From Brassica napus (Eukaryota; Streptophyta; Magnoliopsida; Brassicales; Brassicaceae): a stretch of DNA of 64,000 nucleotides. Positions 55,357 through 64,000 of the stretch are shown here, piece by piece (position 1 is the first letter of the stretch; every line of letters begins with the position of its first letter). Below the pieces are notes generated by a model. That model worked only from the letters and a program-made list of their open reading frames with translations, made no database searches and was not told where the DNA came from. The position numbers were made by a program, and so were the translations under genes. The DNA lies in contig NC_063447.1 in NCBI RefSeq assembly GCF_020379485.1, forward strand, positions 58,207,452-58,271,451, given 5' to 3'.

Positions 55357-55529
55357 GGGCTTGAGATTGGTTGGGGGTTTACTTACTTCTCTCTTGTGTC
55401 TTTGAGACCTTCAGTCTCATCCCTACGAGCTATAAGTGTGGGTTTGGGTGCTTCTTTAGGTGGAGATGGTTTTTCGCTTCTACCTTCAGCTTGTCCTTTG
55501 CTAGCGTCTATTGTGCTTTACTTTCAGGT
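55357..55529 (+). pseudogene. Copied FBL11 exon fragment
   Basis: About 173 bp from CTTGAGATTGGTTGGGGGTT to CTTTACTTTCAG match 63536-63703 inside the last visible exon of the FBL11-like gene, with roughly a dozen differences. Reading gives IGWGFTYFSLVSLRPSVSSL. It has no flanking exons and is an isolated DNA-level copy about 8 kb from its source. Confidence 0.9.
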
Positions 55530-55967
55530 AGTTCTGATCATTAGAGTTTGAATGATAAGTGAGTAACTTTGATGTCCCAGAGGTAAGTTATAACAGAGAA
55601 CACACATTGTTGAAGTTTACTCAGTTGCTACTTGCTAGAGAACATCATAAGAATACACTCTTTGTAGCTTTAGATTGAAAACAATATTCACATGGCAAGA
55701 CTCGTGGATGTGTTTTATTTTTGGACTGGCAGGAGAAAGAAGATGTTCGTTTTCTAAGCATAGTGAAGATCAGTTGATGAAAGTCACAAAGATGCGCTCT
55801 GGGACTGGGAAGGGAGTTAGTTCTAGTGCATAGAGAGACGCTGGTTATGTTTTGGAACGGCCAAAACTTCACTAATACTTTAGTTAACACCACTGCTAAC
55901 ACTTCATCTTGTTTCTTGTTTATACATATTGTTGAAGTTGAAAGATTTTGTTTTTCAAATTTAAAAA

Positions 55968-56420
55968 TCAAAGTTGGATAACCAAATTTAGACCGCATTC
56001 TCTAACCTCCCGTTTCTTATCTCTTACTTCAAACTCAAACACTGATGAATCCCCGCAACTCACATTTTCTTCGATCTCGAACGTGTAGAGATGCTCGTTT
56101 AAAACTGGGAAACGCTGCGAGTGTATTCCTGATCTATGCCTTCTTACACTGGTGGTACCATCCTTGACGCAATAATAAATATCCAACTCCTCCTTCCTCC
56201 TGTCACCCACCTTATTAACTACCAATACACAACCCATCAATGGCATAGGATCATCCGCGCCGCTCCATTTCGTCGACAGGGAACTTCCGGTGGCCTGCCA
56301 AAGAAAGTACATGGGGATTTGTTCACCAGGCAAGACCGCAAATCTACAACTCCTTATGATCAGTTCTCTTGCTTCTCGTTTCAGTTTGAAGCAATTACCA
56401 AAGTTGGCACCAACATCTTG
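55968..56420 (-). pseudogene. TIR-NBS-LRR resistance gene, C-terminal (C-JID) fragment
   Basis: The open stretch starts at a splice-acceptor-like site near 56420 and reads FGNCFKLKREARELIIRS, AVLPGEQIPMYF and ATGSSLSTK. Further on come VLNEHLYTFEIEENVSCGDS and VRECGL. This order is characteristic of the C-terminal jelly-roll/Ig-like domain after the LRRs of Brassicaceae TNL immune receptors. TIR, NB-ARC and LRR regions are absent nearby, so this is a stray last exon. Confidence 0.75.
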
Positions 56421-56441
56421 TAAACAAGGACAAGAAAACAT

Positions 56442-57100
56442 ATTTTTCTGGAGTGATTAGTTAGATGTTTTAACTTTAGTTTCAATAATGGTTATTATGT
56501 GCCCATCTTATGAAAGTTAAGTACCTATGTTAAAAGTGTTCTGACTTTAAAAAAAAAAGTGTTCTGACTTGTTCTATAAAAGGGTTATATATTTCTAATT
56601 TCTGAATTAATCTAAAAAAATGATATGAACTGAAATAAATATAAAGTAAACACAAGTCTGTTTACCAAAAAAAAAGTCTAACACAAATCTGTTGTAATTA
56701 ACATAAATATCATCAAATGCATACTGTCAAATTTATTATTTGCCCATATATTTTGAGTCGACTCATATCGTTCTAAATTGAACATACAATTAGCCTATAT
56801 ATTTAAGACCAAAACAAATTAGCCTCTATATGAAATCTTTCTGAAATCAGCATTACAAAATTACCAAAATTCCGTTATGATTAAACATAAATATCACTAA
56901 ATGCCTCCAGTCAAATTTACTATTTTTTTTGGGTCAAAATTTACTAATTCCCCATATACTGTAATAATCTGAGTCATATCATTCTGACTTCTGAGTGAGG
57001 AAAAGGGGCATTTTAGTCATTTACGTCTAATACAGAGACTCGTTTCTTCTTCTCAATCTCAATTGAATCAAAATTAGGGTTTTCTCGTTACCCCCAAGTT
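56442..57100. other. Spacer and promoter side of GeBP-like gene
   Basis: AT-rich. 57045-57090 contains a pyrimidine-rich stretch and ATTAGGGTTTTC, a telo-box-like element common in leaders of expressed plant genes. Confidence 0.5.
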
Positions 57101-57125
57101 CCGATCTTTGATTCACCGGAATCAA

Positions 57126-59304
57126 ATGGTTCTTGGAAAACGAACTCGTGAACACTCCACTGACTCCAATGACAAACCCATCTCTTCGTCTCCCCTCAGG
57201 AGGATCATCCATGACGACAACGTCTCCGGCGTGGAGTCGATGCTCCGGAGGAGAAAACAACCCAAGACAACGCCAGTGTCTTCTCCCTCTAACAACAAGA
57301 TGGCCTGGACTAAAGACGACGAGCTCATCATCCTCGGGGTTTGTGAGAAACCCTCTCTCTCTCTCTGTTTTCATTTACTCTGTTTTTTTTTAACACTCAC
57401 ACTCTGTTTTCTTGAAAAAAAACAGAGTATTGTAGATTACGAGAAGGAAACGAAGCTGAGTCATAGATCTGACTGGGATGCGTTCTACGGATACGTTAAA
57501 GATTTTATAGAAGCGGACTTCTCTAAGAAGCAGCTTACTGATAAGATTAGGAACTTGAACAAGAGGTTTTTGGGTAACAAGGCGAGGTGTGACGATGAGG
57601 AAGGGCCTTCGTTTACTGATACTGAAGACGATATCATCTTCAAGTTGTCAGTGATCATTTGGGATTCAACGAATGAAACAGAGTGTGCTTCTGATGAGAA
57701 TGTGGACCAAGGGAAGGTGGTGAGTGTCTCTTTATTGCCATCTCTAAACATTGTTGTAAAATTTTATATTAATAATCTTGAATTCTTGTTTTGAATAAGG
57801 ATGCACCTTGTGTGGAGCATGAAAAAGTTAGTGAGAGTAATATGGACCAAGCTAAGGTATGGTAGTGAGTACCATTTGTTCTGTAAAAGACATTATAGAA
57901 TTTCATATTAGTACTGATCTTAAGTTCTTGTTTTGAATAAGGACGTACCTTGCGTGGAGCATGAACGTGTTGATGAGAATATAGAGCAGGCAAAGGTAGT
58001 GAGTACCGTTTGTTCTGTTCCATCAAGCTCCACATTACCATTTCTAAACGTTATAGAATTTTATGTTAGTAATGCGTAATTGATCTTAAGTTCTTGTTTT
58101 AAATAAGGATGCGTCTTTGGTGGAGCATGAACGGGTTGATGAGAATATGGAACAAGAAAAGGTAGTGAGTGTTTGTTTTGTTCCACTTAGCTCCACATTA
58201 CCATTTCTAAATGTTAATGAATGTTATATTAGCAATGACTGATGGTAAGTTCTTGTTTTAAATAAGGATGTGCCTTGTGTAGAGCATGAGCCGGTTGATG
58301 AGAATATGGACCAAGCAAAGGTAGTGAGTATTGTTCCATCAAGCTCCACATTACCATTTGAAAACATTTCAGAATTGTTTATTAGTAACGTGTAACTGAT
58401 CTTAAGTTCTTGTTTTAAAATAAGGATCTACCTTGTGTGGAGGATGAACGGGTCGATAAGAATGTGGACCAAGCAAAGGTAGTGAGTTGTTCGTTCTGTT
58501 TCTACCAAGCTCATTATTACCATCTCTAAGTACTATGTCTAATGCTGTTCAGGTTCTTGATTTGGATAAGGATGCGCCTTGTGTGGAGCATGAACCAACT
58601 AATGAGAATATGGACCTTGACCAAGAAAAGGTACTGAGACTTTCTTCCATCCTCATTACCATCTCAAACCGTTATGTAAAAAGTGATGTTAACAATGTGT
58701 ACTGATCTTGGATTCTTATTGTGAAACAGGATGTACCTTGTGTGGAGCATGAACTAGTTAACGAGAATATGGACCCTGAAGAAGTAGAGATGGTTAGTTC
58801 TGTTCTCCCAATCTCCTTATTACTTATCACAAAACATCATCTAATAATGCGTTGATTCTTATTTTGAATAAGGCTGTTCCTTGCGCGGAGGATGGACCGT
58901 TGAGTAACGTAAGTATAGAGACTGACAAAGGAGAGAAAGAGAAGAGTGAGGAAGAGTTTGTTGCCATGAAGGATGCACTAACTGATAAAGACAATAATGA
59001 GGAAGATGGTGTGAATGAGTTTTGTGCTATGAAGGATGCACTAGCTGATAAAGAGAAGAGTGAGGAAGATAGTGCGGATGAGTATTGTGCTCTGAAGGAT
59101 GCACTTGAGGCGACGACATTCTTTCAAAGCATAGGTAAATATCAACAGAAGGCCCTGCTTCAAAATTTGAAAAACCTTAGGGGTCCAAGAAGAAAAGAGC
59201 TAGCTGACGAGTTGAAGGAATTGCTTGACGAGGAGATGAAAGTGCGTGGCAAGAAACTGAGTTTATCCGCAAAGCTTGCAAGCGCATGGGAGGAGTCTTG
59301 TTGA
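57126..59304 (+). CDS. GeBP/storekeeper-like (DUF573) protein with mini-exon array
   Basis: GeBP-family proteins are plant DNA-binding regulators. Exons: 57126-57338, 57426-57716, 57800-57856, 57942-57995, 58108-58161, 58267-58320, 58425-58478, 58571-58630 (or from 58553), 58730-58792 and 58873-59304, all joined in phase 0. This gives 443 or 449 residues. The DUF573 domain spans about residues 59-160 (MAWTKDDELIILG, then SHRSDWDAFYGYVKDFIEAD, KKQLTDKIRNLNKRFLG). Then come seven repeats of about 18-21 residues, each one exon, of the form DVPCVEHExVxENMDQAK; the last exon opens with a further partial repeat. It also has three EFCAMKDALADK-type repeats and a Lys/Leu-rich C-terminal helix (KELADELKELLDEEMKV). 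The ATG is the first in the leader. No stop or frameshift; likely functional. Related to At2g36340 by memory of the locus. Confidence 0.88.
57800..58792 (+). repeat. Array of seven tandemly repeated mini-exons with introns
   Basis: Exon-plus-intron units recur with a spacing of about 140-170 bp: exon starts at 57800, 57942, 58108, 58267, 58425, 58571 and 58730. Both the coding part (GATGYRCCTTGTGTGGAGCA) and the introns (AAGGTAGTGAG at the 5' side, CTTAAGTTCTTGTTTT near the 3' side) are alike, so whole units were duplicated. Every exon is a multiple of three and phase 0-0. Confidence 0.93.
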
Positions 59305-59947
59305 TTCAAGAAACATCAAGTTTTGCTTTCTTTTTTTTTGGTACTACATGGTGGTTCTTGCTACTAATGATTTTTTTGATGCTCAAGCCAAAATTTTGAA
59401 TTGTTAGTTAGCCAATCTAGAAAAGGTTGTGGCTTGTCTTTTTGTTAGTGTGTGACTAGTTTTTTTTTGTTAATCAGTGATTGTTACTCTCGTTTCACGG
59501 AAGTGATATTTTTACAATTTTTTTTGTTATATAAAGCATGTTATTATTTTAACATTTTAATGCAATTTATACTAATCTTAAGTGTAGTATTAATTATAAA
59601 ATATTTTGATTTGTAAATAATTTTCTTTTTATTTCAGAAACTATTGATTAAAAGGATATAATTATTTTGCAAATTTATTTGAATTGTGTTAAAAAAATGT
59701 TATAATGACATTTTTGAAATAGAATAAGTATCCAAAACATATTTGCAGGTGGAAATGACTCGTGTCGGAGACCGGTTTATTCCGGTTATTAAAAATTAAA
59801 AGATTTAAGTTAAGTCCGGTTTGGTTTGTGGATCGGTCTGTAATTGAGAGTGACTGTTAAAAATTATCTCACTCCATAGTAAACGAACTCTTGTTTTAAC
59901 TGGCCGCCGATCTCTCTCTCATCTCTCTCTCTCTCTCTGAAGAATCA
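59305..59947. other. Intergenic region between GeBP-like and FBL11-like genes
   Basis: AT-rich 3' flank of the first gene, then a leader of the second with a (TC)n tract at about 59910-59938 just before the start codon. No other feature seen. Confidence 0.6.
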
Positions 59948-62900
59948 ATGGCGCAGCTAAGAAGCTTACACGATGACTTCGTGATCCTTGTCGTTGATAA
60001 TAATCAACCTCAAGAAGAAGATGAGTCTTCTTCTTCTCCATGTCAAGAGATTTCGATCTCAGCTTTGGATATTTCATCCTGGGACTTGTCAGAGATACTC
60101 TGCTACAGAAGAGTTAAAATTCGAGCTCATCGAACTAGGCATGTCTAGTTTCATACACGTCATATACAACATCTCGTGTTTTGTAGTAGTAACAAGTTGT
60201 AGTGATTCTTGGTTTATGTTTCTATATGCCAGGCTCGTTCAAGAATCATCTTACTTCCATGGCCTTCTTAGCGGAAGCTTCAGGTTAGAATCTTCTCTTT
60301 GCTCTGTATGTTATGTTATTGTTTGTACCTCGTGTTGTGTAACTTGGATTTTGTAATAGTGAATCAGGTCATGATCATGTCTCTATAGAATGGAACTTAG
60401 AGACTTTCTTGAATCTTATGAGGTGTATATATGATTGCGCCCTTGATGTTACATCCACTAGTTTCTTACCTCTTTTCGATGTAAGCTCTCTTTCTATATC
60501 AATCCTCTGCTCTCTTCTTCTTTCTTTCTCTTTTTTTTTTTTACATGTTTTGTAGAGTTTAAGCTTAACTGTGAATGGCCAATATAGGCTGCACTCTATT
60601 TTGGTGTGGAGAGGCTTCTATCTAAATGCAAGAGGTGGCTTTTACTGTTGGCATCATCGAATGACTCTGCATCACCAATGCTAGAATTGCCTGACCTTGT
60701 TCAGATGTGGAGTTTCGGTCTCGAGCGTGGTTAGAATCTTGAGTTTAACACTTGTTATATTAAGTTAGTTTCTCTGAATCATGATTCATTTGATGTGGAA
60801 TGTTTCTGGCGACCTTCCAAGTACAAAGCTAATGATTATTGACATTATTATTATATCTCTAACATATTAAGTTTGATACTTACAGATGTAGACTTTGTGC
60901 CAGATCTCTGTGGAGCATATCTTGCAAAGAATCTCGTATGTATCTACAACTCTAAAATTGAGATGCATCTTTAGCATCTCAATGATATATGATAAGAAAA
61001 TGCTGGCATCTACTGTTGTTATTTACTGACTAATTCATCACAAAAACATGTTTAATTATGTAGAAAACAAAATTTTCTATCTGTATTTATAAATCATATT
61101 GGTGTTGTGAAGTTAAAGAGAATACAGTTTTTGCTTTTGTTTAGCTTGTTCATCCTTTTTGTTTGAACGATCTAAATTATTCATATAGTGTAGCCTCTGA
61201 CAGCTAATAATCTGATCCTTATGTCTTGTGCAGATGCTGGTAAAATCTGATGAGTATTTTGGAAATGTTCCATATGAGTTGTTGATGTGCTGCATAAGAC
61301 ATCCTCACCTGACTGTAGACAGGTAGGCTTGTGCACGTTGTCTATATTATTATACCAATGCAAAACATACGTTAGATTCTCACCTTTTTGACCAAACTCT
61401 GACAGTGAGATGCATCTTGCCGATGCACTTCTTGTTTGGCTTGATGCCAACAAAAGACTGTTTGACTTGTCAGAGACTAGTAAGGATAACATAGTCAACT
61501 TGATGGAACAGGTAAAGCTTAGTTCTGTTAGCTATGCAGAGATGAATTAGACCATACAAAAACATGTATCTATAATGTAATATAAATTTTCTAAGCACTT
61601 CATCTTTGTAGTTTCTGGTTTTGCTCATTCCATTCATGTTTAGCTTTCATGGAACTGTGGTTCTGACTTTAGCATTTTTTGTTTTCTGATGTGTTATATT
61701 GCAGGTCCGGTTTAGTCTTTTGCCGCTGTGGTTTATTGCAGGTAATGTATGTGATTGATACTTGGAGATATAGCAGAAAGTTATGTAGTTAAGTTTGTTC
61801 CTTTGTTTCAGAAAGAAGAAAGTCATATGGTTTCTCAACGTTTGCTGATCATAGCATTGAACTGGTTACTAAACTAACCAAAATGTCATCCAAATGTTTG
61901 GTTGATAGTCTAAGAGATGGACCTCCTACTGATCTTAGAGTTCGGTTGACTCAATACACAGAGGTATATCTATCTTAAACAAAGTCTCTGTCTTATATGT
62001 TCATATAATATAGACACTGGATGTCTCTGATTCATTTGTACTAGTTGCTGAGTCCTCAAAGGCTTTGTTCCGGCAGAGCCGGTCCTGAGATTTTGGGGCT
62101 ATAAACAATTTATAAAAATTTATGTAATTTTTTTTTACAAATTTGGGGTCTATATATAGGTCTCAGGACCGGCCATGGTTATGTCTAATGATGCCTTTGT
62201 TCCCTGAATCAGAAACTGGATCTCTCAGGATGCACGCAGTTAAACGAAGCCATTCTGCTACTCTCAGTACTTCCTGAAACATATTTTACAAACCCCATGT
62301 GGAGAAAGAGTTTAAAAAGCTTCTTAAAGAACCCTGAGGACGACGCAAGAAACCAAGAACAGTCATCTCAGACAACTCTACCAATCTCATCTTTTGAAAC
62401 GGTGCAAGAGGTTGATATCTCCAAGTGCCAGAAGCTTGATTATATAGTCACGATCAAGTGCATCTCCAAGTCATTCCCATCGTTGAGAAAACTGAGAGCT
62501 GCTTACCTCTTAAACATCAAGGTGTCCACTATGCTTGAACTTCTCCAGAACTTTCACAAGCTTACTGAAGTCGATTTAACAGTTGATATCGTTCCTATAA
62601 TACCGTGTCAAGCATCTGTGTTTTACACAAGTCCAGGTTTAGCTCAGACTCCTCCCATCATCTCCTTAACATATGGAAGTCATATCTTTGATTCTGGCCA
62701 AGTTCATCGTTCTCTCTCGAGTATCACAAGACTAACTCTGGAGGGTAGAAGTGATTTATATGGTTAGTCTTCTTCTTGGTACTGTTAATAAACTAAAAGG
62801 CAGTTCAGATGTATATTAAAGTAGCTGATGCCCTCATTGTAACAGATAAGGATCTAAGGAGCATCTCTAGGTCATGTGGTTCATTATGTTACCTGAACAT

Positions 62901-63947
62901 AAAAGGGTGTGCACTACTCTCAGATGCATGTATAGCTTATGTTATAGAGAGGTGTAAAAGCTTACACTCTCTCATAGTTTGCTACACCTCTTTCTCGGAG
63001 AACTCAGTCTTGGCACTATGCGCTGATACTTCTGTGACCAATTCATTAGCATCCAATCTTCAGATGCTGCACATGAGTAAATGCGAAGGTATGTGTGTCT
63101 TTTTTTTCCATTTCAGTCTCTCTTTAATGTAAAATCTCATGGCTTATAACATAAACTTAGTGTTATGTTCTCAGGAATTAGCGAGACATCGCTTATAAAC
63201 TTGATAACACGGACAAAGAAACTGAAGAGTCTTTGCTTAAGGGATACAAAAGTTTCAGACAGTGTGCTATGTGAACTCTCTGGCTCTTCCTTAGAAGCAC
63301 TTGATATTTCAAATACCACGGTCAGTTTCATTTATTAACAAAATATTATCTTACTTAACATCATTCAAGTGATGCATTAATGCTTGAAGCTTTCTTACAG
63401 ATATCTAGTATGGTTCTTACTTGTGTCATTAGCAAAAACTCTAATCTAAAAAGCCTTAAAGCCAGGGGATGTAAGAATCTGATACAATCAGAGACTATGT
63501 TTAACTGTTTAAGCAAGGGGAGTGGACTAGAGGAGCTTGAGATTGGTTGGGGGTTTACTTACTTCTCTCTTGTGTCTATGAGACCTGCGGTTTCGTCCCT
63601 ACGAGCTATAAGTGTGGGTTTGGGTGCTTCCTTAGGTGAAGATGGTTTAAACCTTCTACCTTCGGCTTGTCCTTTGCTAGAGTCTATTGTCCTTTACTTT
63701 CAGGAAATATCTGACTCTGCCTTGACGAGTATAGTGACATCATTGAAGAACCTAGAGGAGCTAGCTTTGTCGTATTGTTTCGGTGACATAACACTTCAGA
63801 GTTTTAAGTTCTCTATACCGAACCTGAGGAAACTAAGGCTTGAGAGGGTAACTCGTTGGATGACTAATGAAGATTTGTTTGTTCTCACGCAAAGCTGTCC
63901 CAACTTGACTGAGCTTAAGCTGGTAGGATGTTTACACTTAAACTCAG
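59948..63947 (+). CDS. FBL11: BTB/POZ and leucine-rich-repeat protein FBL11-like, 3' end outside window
   Basis: Exons: 59948-60138, 60233-60283, 60360-60480, 60588-60729, 60886-60935, 61234-61322, 61406-61511, 61705-61741, 61812-61963, 62213-62762, 62846-63088, 63175-63320 and 63403-63947. They join in frame to about 807 codons, against about 900 for Arabidopsis FBL11 (from memory), so roughly the last 90 are missing. The first ~120 residues are a BTB/POZ domain (SYFHGLLSGSF, then LMRCIYDCALDVTST), followed by a BACK-like helical part. The second half has leucine-rich repeats with LRR-cysteine-type spacing (SGCTQLNEAI, LNIKGCALLSDACIAYVIER, LKSLKARGCKNL). Such proteins are presumed substrate adaptors for cullin ubiquitin ligases; no target is evident. 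Intron 1 appears to use a GC donor (AG|GCATGT). A (TC)n leader precedes the ATG. No lesions seen. Confidence 0.9.
62079..62172. mobile_element. Small MITE in FBL11-like intron
   Basis: CCGGTCCTGAGA at 62079-62090 is matched in reverse by TCTCAGGACCGG at 62161-62172. The interior is AT-rich and non-coding. It lies in the intron between exons 9 and 10 and does not touch the splice sites. Confidence 0.75.
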
Positions 63948-64000
63948 GTACAGAGGAAACCAATCACCTAACCTCATAACCCAATGCCACTTCTTAGTTT

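Noticed and set aside
57800..58792. CRISPR-like direct repeats with spacers
   Set aside because: The repeats are coding mini-exons, the 'spacers' are homologous introns, and the DNA is eukaryotic.

Overview
This is plant nuclear DNA, almost certainly from a Brassicaceae species (Brassica/Raphanus type). The evidence is spliced genes with GT-AG introns, FBA-type F-box genes, an FBL11-like gene, a GeBP/storekeeper gene, a tRNA-derived SINE, and CACTA, Ty1/copia, Helitron and MITE sequences. From memory, the GeBP-like gene, the FBL11-like gene and the PDR-type ABCG fragment resemble neighbours on Arabidopsis chromosome 2 (around At2g36340-At2g36380). That would make the right part of the window a syntenic island swollen by transposons; I could not check it.

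Layout. 1-10860 is a nest of mobile DNA. A decayed CACTA (En/Spm) element enters from the left and ends in a clear terminal repeat at 7094. It sits in a broken copia integrase region (7095-~8065), which is fused directly to an intron-containing fragment of an HD-ZIP IV gene (PDF2/ATML1 type, ~8066-9747). That fragment runs into the right end of a second, related CACTA element (9880-10860), which interrupts an F-box gene. 10861-19281 holds three dead minus-strand copies of one F-box (FBA) gene with their flanks; a fourth copy at 34655-35830 is intact. Between them lie repeat-rich spacers, a Rab-GDI gene fragment, a nearly identical 3.45 kb tandem duplication (21395-28294), and a decayed copia element with a truncated 5' LTR (29512-34122).

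37.6-38.5 kb is an ABCG/PDR pseudogene carrying one foldback MITE and followed by a Stowaway MITE. From 38976 to about 43 kb the minus strand looks like a Helitron remnant: 3' hairpin plus CTAG end, an At2g35280-like reading frame and an RPA1-like C-terminal gene, with a SINE inserted. 44.2-47.7 kb holds an ABCE/RLI-like gene that lacks the Fe-S domain and several catalytic residues. It joins in phase to an upstream, internally duplicated, unrecognised modular gene. 49333-54557 is a complete, very young copia element with an open polyprotein, LTRs that differ at one site by eye, and a 5-bp target duplication. 55-56.5 kb has a hAT-like element, a copied FBL11 exon and a TNL C-terminal fragment. 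The right end holds two apparently functional genes: a GeBP-like regulator with an array of repeated phase-0 mini-exons (57126-59304), and an FBL11-like BTB/LRR gene (59948 onward, cut by the window end).

The window is not one pathway. Its logic is duplication and transposition acting on a few host genes. The genes most likely to be functional are the F-box gene at 34655-35830, the GeBP-like gene, the FBL11-like gene, possibly the ABCE-like gene, and the young copia element.
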